This document shows, in pieces, positions 8,103 through 17,066 of a stretch of 64,000 nt of DNA. The position numbers and the translations under genes were made by a program. Numbering within the stretch: the first letter of the stretch is position 1; every line of letters starts with the position of its first letter. The notes under the pieces were generated by a model. The model had not been told where the DNA came from and made no database searches. It saw only the letters and a list, made by a program, of their open reading frames with translations. Source of the stretch: Bradyrhizobium ottawaense (GTDB lineage Bacteria > Pseudomonadota > Alphaproteobacteria > Rhizobiales > Xanthobacteraceae); the NCBI RefSeq assembly GCF_002278135.3, contig NZ_CP029425.2, positions 8,284,001 through 8,348,000 on the forward strand. The letters are read 5' to 3'.

Positions 8103-8810
8103 TTACGTCTGCTCCGCCTTCGCGAAGCGATCGTCGAGCGCGTAGCCGGCGCCGCGGACGGTGCGGATCGGGTCCTGCTCGCGGCCGAGATTGAGCAGCT
8201 TGCGCAGGCGGCCGATATGGACGTCGACGGTGCGCTCGTCGATGTAGATGTCGCGGCCCCAGACGCTGTCGAGCAGCTGCTCGCGCGAGAACACGCGGCC
8301 CGGATGCTCCAGGAAGAACTCCAGCAGGCGATATTCGGTCGGACCGAGATCGATCGGCCGGCCCGAGCGCGCCACGCGACGCTTGTCGCGGTCGAGCTCG
8401 ATGTCGCCATAGGCCAGCACTGTCGCGAGTCGCTCAGGACTGGCGCGGCGAAGCAGGCCCTTCACGCGCGCCAAGAGCTCTGGCACCGAGAACGGCTTGA
8501 CGATGTAGTCGTCGGCGCCGGTCGCAAGTCCCCGCACCCGCTCGCTCTCCTCGCCGCGCGCGGTGAGCATGATGATCGGCAGCTGCTTGGTGTCGGGCCG
8601 GGTCCGCAGGCGCCGGCACAGCTCGATGCCCGACAGGCCCGGCAGCATCCAGTCGAGCACGATCAGGTCCGGGATGTGCTCCTTGAGGCGGGTGTCGGCG
8701 TCGTCGCCGCGCATGACCGTCTCGACGTCATAGCCGTCGCCTTCGAGGTTGTAGCGAAGCAGCTCGGTGAGAGCTTCCTCGTCCTCAACCACCATAATGC
8801 GTGCGCCCAT
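8103..8810 (-). CDS. phoB: Phosphate response regulator PhoB
   Basis: A 235-residue OmpR/PhoB-type response regulator that activates Pho-box promoters during phosphate limitation. The receiver domain has the acidic pair in 'MVVEDEEAL', phospho-acceptor D53 in 'IVLDWMLPG', T in 'ITLTARG'-like 'IIMLTARGEE' and K in 'YIVKPFS'. The C-terminal winged helix contains 'GPTEYRLLEFFLEHPGRVFSREQLLDSVWG' and 'RTVDVHIGRLRKLL'. It is the last gene of the phoR-pst-phoU-phoB unit, 22 bp after phoU. Confidence 0.97.
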   Translation of the reverse strand: MGARIMVVEDEEALTELLRYNLEGDGYDVETVMRGDDADTRLKEHIPDLIVLDWMLPGLSGIELCRRLRTRPDTKQLPIIMLTARGEESERVRGLATGADDYIVKPFSVPELLARVKGLLRRASPERLATVLAYGDIELDRDKRRVARSGRPIDLGPTEYRLLEFFLEHPGRVFSREQLLDSVWGRDIYIDERTVDVHIGRLRKLLNLGREQDPIRTVRGAGYALDDRFAKAEQT

Positions 8811-8832
8811 CGGGTCGTCGCTCCTTGAGTCT

Positions 8833-9549
8833 TCAGGTATTCGGGACCGTCGTGGCGAAGGTGGTCATGTCGCCCTTCGGCCGCTTGTCGGTGATCGCCT
8901 GGCCTTCGATCATGTAGAACACGGTCTCGGCGATGTTGGTGGCGTGGTCGCCGATCCGCTCGATGTTCTTGGCGCAGAACATCAGATGGATGCAGAACGA
9001 GATGTTGCGCGGATCCTCCATCATGTAGGTGAGGAGCTCGCGGAACAGCGAGGTGCAGATCGCGTCGACTTCCTCGTCGCCCTTCCACACCGCCATCGCC
9101 GCCGGCAGATCATGTGCGGCATAGGCGTCCAGCACCGACTTGACCTGCTGCTGCACGAGGTCGGTCATGTGCTCCAGGCCGCGGAACAGTTTCAGCGGAT
9201 GGAAGTCGGTCTCCAGCGCGGCGACGCGCTTGCCCATGTTCTTGGCGAGGTCGCCGATGCGCTCGAGGTCGGTCGCAACGCGCATGGCGCCGACGATCTC
9301 GCGCAAATCCACCGCCATCGGCTGGCGGCGGGCGATGGTGAGCACGGCGCGTTCCTCGATGCGCTTCTGCAGCGCGTCGAGCTCGGCGTCGATGGCGACG
9401 ACGCGCTGGCCGAGCGCGACGTCGCGGCGGATCAGCGCGCCGACGGAATCGACGATCATGCGCTCGGCGATGCCGCCCATCTCGGCGACCAGGCGGGTGA
9501 GCTCCTGGAGGTCGGTGTCGAAAGCTTTTGCGGTATGTTCAGTACCCAT
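8833..9549 (-). CDS. phoU: Phosphate signalling protein PhoU
   Basis: A 238-residue all-alpha PhoU that links the Pst transporter to PhoR and keeps the Pho regulon off in high phosphate. Two copies of the PhoU helical repeat are visible, each with the metal-cluster motif: 'DLERIGDLAKNMGKR' and 'NIERIGDHATNIAETVFY' (E/DxxxD). The start at 9549 (MGTEHTAKAFDTDL) is the family start; the frame is open much further upstream (to 10416) only as a shadow of pstB. It follows pstB by 11 bp. Confidence 0.97.
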   Translation of the reverse strand: MGTEHTAKAFDTDLQELTRLVAEMGGIAERMIVDSVGALIRRDVALGQRVVAIDAELDALQKRIEERAVLTIARRQPMAVDLREIVGAMRVATDLERIGDLAKNMGKRVAALETDFHPLKLFRGLEHMTDLVQQQVKSVLDAYAAHDLPAAMAVWKGDEEVDAICTSLFRELLTYMMEDPRNISFCIHLMFCAKNIERIGDHATNIAETVFYMIEGQAITDKRPKGDMTTFATTVPNT

Positions 9550-9560
9550 GTCGCGTCTCC

Positions 9561-10379
9561 TCAGCCGAACCGGCCGGTAATGTAATCCTGCGTGCGCCGG
9601 TCGCTCGGCGACGTGAAGATCTTGCTGGTGTCGTCGAACTCGATCAGCTCGCCGAGATACATGAAGGCGGTCTTGTCGGAGACGCGCGCCGCCTGCTGCA
9701 TGTTGTGCGTGACGATCGCGATCGTGTAGTTCTCGGACAGCTCCTGGATCAGCTCCTCGACCTTGGCGGTCGAGATCGGATCGAGCGCCGAGCAGGGCTC
9801 GTCGAACAGAATCACCTCGGGCCGCACCGCGACGGTGCGGGCGATGCACAGGCGCTGCTGCTGGCCGCCGGAGAGCGACAGGCCGGAGGCGTTGAGCTTG
9901 TCCTTGACCTCGTTCCACAGCGCGCCGCCGCGCAGCGCCTTCTCGACGCGGTCGTCCATCTCGGACTTCGAGATCTTCTCGTAGAGGCGGATGCCGAAGG
10001 CGATGTTCTCGTAGATCGTCATCGGGAACGGCGTCGGCTTCTGGAACACCATGCCGACCCGGGCGCGCAGCAGATTGAGGTCGAGCCTGGGGTCGAGGAT
10101 GTTGGTCTGGTCCAGCATGAGCTGGCCGGTGGCGCGCTGGCCCGGATAGAGGTCGTACATCCGGTTGAAGATGCGCAGCAGGGTCGACTTGCCGCAGCCC
10201 GACGGGCCGATGAACGCCGTGACACGGTTGGCGCCCAGCGTCAGGTTGATGTTCTTCAGCGCGTGGTGCTCGCCGTAATAGAAATTGAGATTGCGCACCG
10301 TCACCTTGGCCGGAGCTTCCGGCAGCGGCTGCGAGGCCAGATGAGCGTTGGAACTCATGGATACGGACAGGTCGGTCAT
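9561..10379 (-). CDS. pstB: Phosphate ABC transporter ATPase PstB
   Basis: A 272-residue ATP-binding subunit of the high-affinity phosphate importer. Walker A 'GPSGCGKST', Q-loop '[19 protein letters not shown]', signature '[14 protein letters not shown]' and Walker B '[13 protein letters not shown]' are all intact, followed by the switch 'VTHNMQQA'. The start at 10379 is the ATG that overlaps the pstA stop (ATGA); a frame extension to 10478 is a shadow of pstA. Confidence 0.98.
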   Translation of the reverse strand: MTDLSVSMSSNAHLASQPLPEAPAKVTVRNLNFYYGEHHALKNINLTLGANRVTAFIGPSGCGKSTLLRIFNRMYDLYPGQRATGQLMLDQTNILDPRLDLNLLRARVGMVFQKPTPFPMTIYENIAFGIRLYEKISKSEMDDRVEKALRGGALWNEVKDKLNASGLSLSGGQQQRLCIARTVAVRPEVILFDEPCSALDPISTAKVEELIQELSENYTIAIVTHNMQQAARVSDKTAFMYLGELIEFDDTSKIFTSPSDRRTQDYITGRFG

Positions 10380-11227
10380 TTTGCAGTCCTCTCGGCGCCG
10401 AGGATGCGCGCGCCAATGTTCAGGGCAAGCACGGTGAGCGTGATCAGCAGCGCGCCGCTCCAGGCGAGCTGCTTCCAATAGGCGTAGGGGCTCTGGACGA
10501 AGTTGTTGATGGTGACCGGCAAATTGGCCATCGTCTTGTTCAGGCCGAGGCTGAAGAACTGGTTCGACAGCGCGGTGAAGAGCAGCGGCGCGGTCTCGCC
10601 GGCGACACGGGCGGTGGCGAGCAGCACGCCGGTGATGAGGCCCGACCGGGCCGCACGATAGGCGATACGCTTGATCACCAGCGAGCGCGGCAGGCCGAGC
10701 GCCGAGGCCGCCTCGCGCAGCGGACTCGGCACCAGCAGCAGCATGTCCTCGGTGGTGCGCAGCACGACCGGGATCACGATGACGGCGAGCGCCAGCGCGC
10801 CCGCGATCGCGGAGAAGCCACGCATCGGCACCACCACCGCGCCATAGATGAACAGGCCGATGATGATCGAGGGCGCCGAGAGCAGGATGTCGTTGATGAA
10901 GCGGATCACCGAGGTCAGCCGGTCGTTGCGGCCGTATTCGGCAAGGTAGGTGCCGGCGAACAGGCCGAGCGGCGCGCCGATGCCGACGCCGATCAACGTC
11001 ATGATGATCGAACCGACGATCGCGTTGCGCAGGCCGCCCTCGGTCGAACCCGGCGGCGGCGTATCCGCGACGAAGATCTCAAGATTGAGGCCGGCCAGGC
11101 CGTTGAAGAGCAGCGTGATCAGGATCAGCGCGAGCCAGGTGACGCCGAAGGCGGCCGCGGCGAAGCAGAGCCCGCGGATGACGATGTCCTTGCGGCGACG
11201 ACGCGAATAGATCGGATTGAGCGCCAT
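10376..11227 (-). CDS. pstA: Phosphate ABC transporter permease PstA
   Basis: A 283-residue inner membrane permease. It has six hydrophobic segments, and the ATPase-coupling EAA loop is '[32 protein letters not shown]'. It is coupled to pstB by a four-base overlap and lies 4 bp after pstC. The partner permease is PstC. Confidence 0.97.
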   Translation of the reverse strand: MALNPIYSRRRRKDIVIRGLCFAAAAFGVTWLALILITLLFNGLAGLNLEIFVADTPPPGSTEGGLRNAIVGSIIMTLIGVGIGAPLGLFAGTYLAEYGRNDRLTSVIRFINDILLSAPSIIIGLFIYGAVVVPMRGFSAIAGALALAVIVIPVVLRTTEDMLLLVPSPLREAASALGLPRSLVIKRIAYRAARSGLITGVLLATARVAGETAPLLFTALSNQFFSLGLNKTMANLPVTINNFVQSPYAYWKQLAWSGALLITLTVLALNIGARILGAERTAK

Positions 11228-11231
11228 GACG

Positions 11232-12230
11232 TTACTTCCCCGCCTTCTTGTCCAGCCGCATCAGCATCAGCCGCGCTGCGGCCAGCACGAAGAACGTCAG
11301 CACGAACAGCAAGAGGCCGAGCAGGATCAGGCCGGACTGGTGCAGGCCGTCGCTCTCGGCGAATTCGGATGCGATCGCCGCCGAGATCGTGGTGCCCGGC
11401 GCGAAGATCGATGAGGAGATGCGGAACGAGTTGCCGATGATGAAGGTCACCGCCATGGTCTCGCCGAGGGCGCGGCCCAGCGCCAGCATGACGCCGCCGA
11501 TGATGCCGACGCGGGTGTAGGGGATCACCACGCTGCGGACGACTTCCCAGGTGGTGCAGCCGACGCCGTAGGCGGCCTCCTTCAGCACCGGCGGCACCGT
11601 CTTGAACACGTCGACCGAGATCGAGGTGATGAAGGGCAGCACCATGATGGCGAGGATCAGCGCGGCGTTGAACGTGCTGAGATAGGACGGCGGACCTGCG
11701 AAGATCGCGCCCAGCACGGGCACGCCGTCGAATATTCTGATCATGAAGGGCTGGAAGGTGTTGGCCAGGAACGGGCCCAGCACGAAGAAGCCCCACATGC
11801 CGTAGATGATCGAGGGAATGCCGGCGAGCAGCTCGATCGCCATGCCGATCGGGCGGCGCAGCCATTGCGGGCAGAGCTCGGTGAGGAAGATCGCAATGCC
11901 GAGACCGACGGGAATGGCGATCAGCATGGCGATGAAGGAGGTGACGAGCGTGCCGTACATCGGCCCGAGCGCGCCGAGCACGGGCGGATCGGCCGACGGC
12001 GCCCAGCGCTGCGTCCACAGGAAGGAGAAGCCGTATTCCTTCATCGCCGGGAACGCGCCGACGATCAGCGAGACGATGATGCCACCGAGAATGAGGAGCA
12101 CCGAGATCGCGGACAGCCGCGTGATCCAGTAGAAGGTGACGTCGCCGAGCTTGAACGCGCTCAAGGCCTTGGCGCGGTCATACGGTCCGGCGTCGTCGAT
12201 TACATCGCTCTGAACGGCCATCTCTGCCAC
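11232..12230 (-). CDS. pstC: Phosphate ABC transporter permease PstC
   Basis: A 332-residue permease with six to seven hydrophobic segments, an N-terminal cytoplasmic tail of about 30 residues, and the EAA loop '[34 protein letters not shown]'. The start at 12230 is a GTG with GGGGA six bases upstream; an ATG three codons later (12221) is equally possible. A 131 bp gap with a strong hairpin separates it from pstS. Confidence 0.96.
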   Translation of the reverse strand: MAEMAVQSDVIDDAGPYDRAKALSAFKLGDVTFYWITRLSAISVLLILGGIIVSLIVGAFPAMKEYGFSFLWTQRWAPSADPPVLGALGPMYGTLVTSFIAMLIAIPVGLGIAIFLTELCPQWLRRPIGMAIELLAGIPSIIYGMWGFFVLGPFLANTFQPFMIRIFDGVPVLGAIFAGPPSYLSTFNAALILAIMVLPFITSISVDVFKTVPPVLKEAAYGVGCTTWEVVRSVVIPYTRVGIIGGVMLALGRALGETMAVTFIIGNSFRISSSIFAPGTTISAAIASEFAESDGLHQSGLILLGLLLFVLTFFVLAAARLMLMRLDKKAGK

Positions 12231-12286
12231 GCCGATCCCCTGTGCCCGTTATATACGCTTGTTGTCAGTCTTTTTGTCGGTCTCGC

Positions 12287-12317
12287 GCTCCGGACGCGGC
12301 GCACGCCGATCCGGAGC
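12287..12317 (-). promoter_or_regulatory. hairpin between pstS and pstC
   Basis: GCTCCGGA and TCCGGAGC arms (8 bp, perfect) with a 15-base GC-rich loop that can itself pair. Placed between a binding-protein gene and its permease gene, such hairpins usually stabilise or end part of the upstream mRNA so that the binding protein is made in excess. Confidence 0.45.
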
Positions 12318-12361
12318 GGAAGTCTCGCGGGTCCCGGCGCGGCGTCCGGGACAGGAGCACC

Positions 12362-13375
12362 TTAGCTCTTGATCTCGGCAGCCCAGGTCTTCTCGATCAG
12401 GGTCACGACGCCCTCGGGCATCGGGATGTAGTCGAGCTCTTCAGCCGCCTTGCCGCCGCTCTTGAAGGCCCAGCGGAAGAACTTGATGGCTTCCTGCGAG
12501 GCCGCCTTGTCGGTGGCGTCCTTGTGCATGAGGATGAAGGTCGCCGCCGTGATCGGCCAGGACTTCTCGCCGGGCTGGTCGGTCAGGATGACGTAGTAGC
12601 CGGGCGCCTTGGCCCAGTCGGCGTTGGAGGCGGCCGCCTGGAAGGCTTCGACGGTCGGCTGCACCGGCTTGCCGGCCTTGTTGACGAGACCGGTGTAGGT
12701 CAGCTTGTTCTGCTTGGCATAGGCGTACTCGACGTAACCGATCGAGTTCTTGGTCTGGCTGATGTTGCCCGACACGCCTTCGTTGCCCTTGGCGCCGACG
12801 CCGACCGGCCACTCGACCGCGGTGCCCTCACCGACCTTGCTCTTCCAGTCCGCGCTGGCCTTGGCGAGATAGTTGGTGAAGTTGAAGGTGGTGCCCGAGC
12901 CGTCCGAGCGGCGGACCACGGTGATGGCTTCCGAAGGCAGCTTCACGTTCGGATTGAGCTTCTTGATCGCGGCGTCGTCCCACTTGGTGATCTTGCCGAG
13001 ATAGATGCTGGCGAGCGTCTCGCCGTCGAACACCATCTCGCCGGGCTTCACGCCCTCGAGGTTGACGACGGGGACGATGGCCCCCATCACCATCGGCCAC
13101 TGCACGAGGCCGTCCTTCTCGAGCTGCTCGGCCTTGAGCGGCGCGTCGCTGGCGCCGAAGGTCACGGTCTTGGCCTGGATCTGCTTGATGCCGCCGCCGG
13201 AACCGATCGACTGGTAGTTCAGACCGTTGCCGGTCTCCTTCTTGTAGGCGTCAGCCCATTTGGAATAGATCGGGAACGGGAACGTGGCGCCGGCGCCGGT
13301 GATGTCGGCAGCAAAGGCCGCTGTCGCCGATGCGGCGACCAAGCCGGCAGCGACGATCGTCTTGAGGAAATTCAT
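12362..13375 (-). CDS. pstS: Periplasmic phosphate-binding protein PstS
   Basis: A 337-residue phosphate-binding protein. The signal peptide is residues 1-22 (cut AFA|AD). The mature protein starts '[21 protein letters not shown]', with binding-site blocks '[12 protein letters not shown]', 'FGASDAPL' and '[18 protein letters not shown]'. The start at 13375 follows a GGAGACCAGC leader; longer in-frame starts would spoil the signal peptide. It is first in the pst operon proper and has a Pho box about 100 bp upstream. Confidence 0.97.
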   Translation of the reverse strand: MNFLKTIVAAGLVAASATAAFAADITGAGATFPFPIYSKWADAYKKETGNGLNYQSIGSGGGIKQIQAKTVTFGASDAPLKAEQLEKDGLVQWPMVMGAIVPVVNLEGVKPGEMVFDGETLASIYLGKITKWDDAAIKKLNPNVKLPSEAITVVRRSDGSGTTFNFTNYLAKASADWKSKVGEGTAVEWPVGVGAKGNEGVSGNISQTKNSIGYVEYAYAKQNKLTYTGLVNKAGKPVQPTVEAFQAAASNADWAKAPGYYVILTDQPGEKSWPITAATFILMHKDATDKAASQEAIKFFRWAFKSGGKAAEELDYIPMPEGVVTLIEKTWAAEIKS

Positions 13376-13474
13376 GCTGGTCTCCATACAGGGGAGCGAA
13401 GCGCCATCAGCGCCCGATCGCGCTCCCCGCGCCGCCCCTTTAGGAGCGGTCGGCTGTGCTTTTACGAAGGTTTC

Positions 13475-13492
13475 GTGACAGTCGGATGACAC
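13475..13492 (-). promoter_or_regulatory. Pho box upstream of pstS
   Basis: On the minus strand the sequence reads GTGTCAT-CCGA-CTGTCAC, two 7-base direct repeats separated by four bases. This matches the established PhoB site consensus CTGTCAT-N4-CTGTCAT at 12 of 14 repeat positions. It lies between phoR and pstS, about 100 nt before the pstS ATG. Confidence 0.88.
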
Positions 13493-13525
13493 CCTCAAGC
13501 GATTGGAATCGCTTGAGTTCTAGAT

Positions 13526-14818
13526 CTAAACTAAAGTCTTGGCCTGGGGAAAACAGGCGGTGAAAGTGGCGCCCTGCCGGGGCACACTTTCGATCAAAAG
13601 CCGGCCGCGATGGCGGTTAAGAATATGTTTCACCAGCGATAATCCGAGCCCGGTGCCGCCCTGCGAGCGGCTGTCGCCGACGTCGACCCGGTAGAACCTC
13701 TCGGTCAGCCGCGGCAGGTGCTCGGGCGCGATGCCGGGGCCGAAATCGCGGACCATGATCCGGATTTCCTGAGTTCCATCAGTGGCTGCGGCTGAGGTCA
13801 GCGACACGATGACGCGTCCGCCGGAGGCACCGTATTTGAGCGCGTTCTCGATCAAATTCTCGAACAGGCGGAGCAGCTCCTCGCGGTCGCCCGCGATCAT
13901 CACCGGACTATCCGGCAGATGGATCTCGACCTCGACCTGGCGCTCGCGCGCCAGCGGCTCGAGCCCGTCGGCGACCTGGCGGATGATCGGCAGCAAATCG
14001 ACCAGGGTGTCGGGCCGGACATGGGCCGACAGCTCGACCCGCGACAGCGACAACAGATCCTCGATCAGGCGCGCCATGCGGGTGGCCTGGTTGTGCATGA
14101 TGCCGAGGAAGCGCTCGCGCGCCTTGGGATCGTCCTTGGCCTGGCCCTGCAGCGTGTCGATGAAGCCCGACAGCGCGGCCAGCGGCGTGCGCAGCTCGTG
14201 GCTGGCATTGGCGACGAAGTCGGCGCGCATCTCCTCGACCCGGCGCAGCGGCGTCTGGTCGTGGAAGGTCATCAGCATGCATTTGTCGGCGCCGCCGAAG
14301 CTGGTCGGCACCGGCACCGGCGTGATCATGAGCTCCATCCAGCGATCGACCGGGACGTGGTCGAGATAGGTCGCGCGCCGCGGCTCGGTGGTCGCGATCG
14401 CTTCGCGCAGCGCCGTGATGATCTCCGGCGAGCGCAGCGCGAACTGGGCGAGCTCGTTCCGGCGCAGCGCCGGCGCGAGCTGGGCGGCGGCGGCGTTGAG
14501 GTGGATGACGCGGCCGGCGCGGTCGAGCAGCACCGCCGGATCCGGCATGCCGGCGACGACGGCGGCCACCGCCGCGCTCTCGACCGGGTTGATGCGCCTG
14601 ACGTCGTCGCGCGACGCGGCGGGATCGTGCAGCCGCCACGGGATCAGCGCGGCCGCCGCGATACAGAGGAACACGATGGCGGCGTGCAGCGCCGACAATT
14701 CGCCGAGCGAGACGACGACGGACAGCGCCAGCGCCGCGGCGATCAGGATCACGGTCGAATGCCGCAGCCGGTCGGACCAGGGCTGCGCGGAGGGAGAAGA
14801 TGGGGCGTCGATCGCCAT
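13526..14818 (-). CDS. phoR: Phosphate sensor histidine kinase PhoR
   Basis: A 430-residue membrane-bound histidine kinase that phosphorylates PhoB. It has two hydrophobic segments near the N-terminus (about residues 22-60), a PAS-like domain ('PAVLLDRAGRVIHLNAAA'), the H-box 'ASHELRTPLAALSGF' with His207, N-box 'LIENALKYG', and G-boxes 'DFGPGIAPEHL' and 'GGTGLGLSLVKHI'. The ATG at 14818 has AGGAGAAG nine bases upstream and is preferred. A GTG at 14884 would add 22 residues and overlap the upstream gene. It sits just upstream of the Pho box and pstS. Confidence 0.94.
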   Translation of the reverse strand: MAIDAPSSPSAQPWSDRLRHSTVILIAAALALSVVVSLGELSALHAAIVFLCIAAAALIPWRLHDPAASRDDVRRINPVESAAVAAVVAGMPDPAVLLDRAGRVIHLNAAAAQLAPALRRNELAQFALRSPEIITALREAIATTEPRRATYLDHVPVDRWMELMITPVPVPTSFGGADKCMLMTFHDQTPLRRVEEMRADFVANASHELRTPLAALSGFIDTLQGQAKDDPKARERFLGIMHNQATRMARLIEDLLSLSRVELSAHVRPDTLVDLLPIIRQVADGLEPLARERQVEVEIHLPDSPVMIAGDREELLRLFENLIENALKYGASGGRVIVSLTSAAATDGTQEIRIMVRDFGPGIAPEHLPRLTERFYRVDVGDSRSQGGTGLGLSLVKHILNRHRGRLLIESVPRQGATFTACFPQAKTLV

Positions 14819-14876
14819 CGGGGCGGACTTCTCCTGGGGCTTGTCTGAAGGCCTGTCCAAATAAGGCTTGGCGCCG

Positions 14877-15932
14877 TCAGGCACCGCTGTCGCTGCGCTC
14901 TCTCACATAAGCGGCTTCACGCGCCGGGCCGGGGTCGAGCTTGAGCGCCGCCTGCTGCAAGCGCTTCGATCGTGCGCCGATGATAACTTCGCGAAACGTC
15001 AGCAAGATTACAGATATGACGAAGGGCGACAGATAATAGAGGACGCGGAACAGCAGCATGCCGCCCAGAAGTTCCTCGCGATCCATCTGCCAGAGACCGA
15101 CCAGCATGGCGGCGTCGAACACCCCGAGCCCGCCGGGCGAGTGGCTGGCGAAGCCGAGCAGGGTGGCCGAGACGAAGATCACCGCGACCACCACGAAGCC
15201 GAGATTGGGCTCGTCGGGGACCAGCACATACATCGCGAGCGCGCAGAAACCGAGATCGACGATGCCGATCGCGATCTGCAGCAGCGTCAGCGGGCCGCCC
15301 GGCAGCACCACGGTCCAGGGCCCGCGGCCGACCACGCGCGGCTGGGTCCAGACCCAGACCACATAGCCGACCAGCCCGACGATGATCATCAGTGCCAGCG
15401 CCCGGTTCAGCCAGGGCGGCAGCTGGTCGATCGAGGCGGCTGCCTCCGGATGATAGGAGATGCCGAGGCCGAGCACGGCGGCATTGCCGAGCCAGAAGGT
15501 CAGGCCGGCGAGGAAGCAGATCTTCGCGACGTCGATCGCGTTCAGCCCGTAGGCCGAATAGATGCGATAGCGCACCGCACCGCCGGTGAAGACGGATGCC
15601 CCGACATTGTGGCCGATCGAATAGCTGGTGAAGGCCGCGAGCGCGTTGATGCGATAGGGCACATGGGCATGGCCGATCGCGCGCACGGCGAACAGGTCGT
15701 AGAAGGTCAGGGTGAAATAGCCCGCGGTGACGAACAGCGCCGCCATCGCGATCTGGGTCGGCTCGGTGCTCTTGATCGCTTCGAGGACTTCGTTGAAATC
15801 GATGCCTCGCAGCATGTGGTAGAGCACATAGCAAGCGATGCCGATGACCGCGACGCTGATCACAACGCCAAGCTTATGCAGGACTTGCTTCTGGCGCAGA
15901 AACGACATCGCCCTGCGTATGGCTTCCAGCAT
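14877..15932 (-). CDS. LPG synthase transmembrane-domain (UPF0104) protein
   Basis: A 351-residue polytopic membrane protein of the family that forms the flippase-like membrane domain of lysylphosphatidylglycerol synthase (PF03706/UPF0104). It lacks the catalytic domain. About eight hydrophobic segments are seen. Family blocks are 'SYSIGHNVGASVFTGGAVRYRIYSAYG' and 'FVSATLLGFASHSPGGLGVFDAAML', the latter being the conserved PGGLGxxE-like motif (here GVFDAA). It precedes phoR on the same strand and overlaps an alternative GTG start of phoR, so it is probably co-transcribed. Its molecular role is unknown. Confidence 0.85.
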   Translation of the reverse strand: MLEAIRRAMSFLRQKQVLHKLGVVISVAVIGIACYVLYHMLRGIDFNEVLEAIKSTEPTQIAMAALFVTAGYFTLTFYDLFAVRAIGHAHVPYRINALAAFTSYSIGHNVGASVFTGGAVRYRIYSAYGLNAIDVAKICFLAGLTFWLGNAAVLGLGISYHPEAAASIDQLPPWLNRALALMIIVGLVGYVVWVWTQPRVVGRGPWTVVLPGGPLTLLQIAIGIVDLGFCALAMYVLVPDEPNLGFVVVAVIFVSATLLGFASHSPGGLGVFDAAMLVGLWQMDREELLGGMLLFRVLYYLSPFVISVILLTFREVIIGARSKRLQQAALKLDPGPAREAAYVRERSDSGA

Positions 15933-16376
15933 CTAGACCTCGAACAACGCTTCAGCGGCCAGGGTGGCCGGCGAACAGGCGGACGACGCACAGGCACTCA
16001 ACGAACCCTCGCCGCCGGCTCCGGTATCGCGCATGCCCCCCTGCCCTCCACTAGCGCGTTTTGGGGCGGAGTGGAATTCGCCAATTCGAACAAAAACACG
16101 TGCATTCAATATTTTAGGCAGGGTTGCGGGCTCCTGATGCACGGTTTGGCGCCTTCGGCGGCAGGACTTGAGGCGAATCTCCATGGCGATCCTGCGCAGG
16201 CGCCATGAAGTTTTGATGATTTCGGCCGCACAATGTTCCTGCACGCCTTAAGCCGACGTCAATCTATGGACCGCGTCAATCTATGGACCGCGCCGGCCCG
16301 TTGAAAGAGGGGGCAATCCCGGCGTCGTTCACGGGGTGTCCGATGCGCCGGAAGGTCGCGGGCCCCGGGCGCGGCC
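15933..16376. other. 444 bp gap with a 17-bp tandem duplication
   Basis: No supported gene. The only visible structure is the 17-mer cgtcaatctatggaccg repeated back to back at 16257-16273 and 16274-16290. The promoter of the UPF0104-phoR unit should lie at the left end, but no convincing -35/-10 pair was recognised. Confidence 0.6.
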
Positions 16377-16808
16377 TCAAGGCGCGGTCAAATAGCCGCG
16401 ACCATAGGCTCCGGCCTGGTCTTCGAAGATCGCCATGGCCGTGGTCATCCGCCTGAAGCCCAGGCGTTCGTAAAATCCTTCCTTGCCCGGGACGGCGTAG
16501 AGGATGACCTTGCGATGGCCGCGGCAACGCACAAGCAAACGCTCGATAATGTCGCGGCCGAGACCTCGCCCCTGGCGGTCCGGGTGCACCGCGATGTCAC
16601 AGAGATAGGCGCAGTCGCGGCCGTCGGCCAGGACGCGTCCCACCCCCACGATGCGACCATCCTCATTGGCGAAGGCGCGAAACATGCTGTTGCCGAACAC
16701 CAGCGCGAGATCGGCCGGCGCCTTGTTGCCGAGCGGCGCGATGCGATAGAGTTCGGATAGCTCATCCCAGTCGATCCCGGCGAGATCGTCGGCCCAGACA
16801 ATCGACAT
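16377..16808 (-). CDS. GNAT family N-acetyltransferase
   Basis: A 143-residue GNAT acetyltransferase. The acetyl-CoA motif A is 'AYLCDIAVHPDRQGRGLGRDIIERLL' (Q-G-R-G-L-G), and the C-terminal part contains 'VPGKEGFYERLGFRRMTTAM'. The start MSIVWADD at 16808 is chosen; the open frame upstream to 16937 is a shadow. The substrate is not predictable. It lies 19 bp downstream of the Rdx/SelW gene on the same strand, so they may be co-transcribed. Confidence 0.88.
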   Translation of the reverse strand: MSIVWADDLAGIDWDELSELYRIAPLGNKAPADLALVFGNSMFRAFANEDGRIVGVGRVLADGRDCAYLCDIAVHPDRQGRGLGRDIIERLLVRCRGHRKVILYAVPGKEGFYERLGFRRMTTAMAIFEDQAGAYGRGYLTAP

Positions 16809-16827
16809 CGCGAAGACCCTCCCCGGC

Positions 16828-17055
16828 TCAGTCCCGCGCGGCGGTGACGGCAGCGACGATTTCGTCGCCGTCAGGAAAATGTCCTTTGCTGCGGCTGGCG
16901 ACGATCCGGTCACCGAGCTTGACCTGGAAGACGCCACCCTTGCCGGGGACGAGATCGGATTCCAGCCCTAGCTGCCGGCGCAGCGCCACGGCCGCCTCTT
17001 TGGCACGCTTCTCGTAGCCGCACGGCCGGCAATAGATGATGGTTACGTCGGACAT
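16828..17055 (-). CDS. Rdx/SelW-type thioredoxin-like protein
   Basis: A 75-residue protein of the SelT/SelW/SelH (Rdx) family. It has the N-terminal redox motif CRPC in 'IIYCRPCGYEKRA', where the selenocysteine position of SelW is a cysteine, and the following 'GKGGVFQVKLGDRIVASRSKGHFPDGDEIV' strand-turn segment. The length is normal for bacterial members. A role in thiol redox balance is inferred from the family. It follows dbjA by 11 bp and may be part of the tetR-dbjA transcript. Confidence 0.9.
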   Translation of the reverse strand: MSDVTIIYCRPCGYEKRAKEAAVALRRQLGLESDLVPGKGGVFQVKLGDRIVASRSKGHFPDGDEIVAAVTAARD

Positions 17056-17066
17056 CTCGTCCTCCT

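Noticed and set aside
8833..10416. 527-codon minus-strand frame
   Set aside because: Only the part from 9549 is PhoU; the rest is a frame-shadow of pstB, with Arg/His-rich nonsense.
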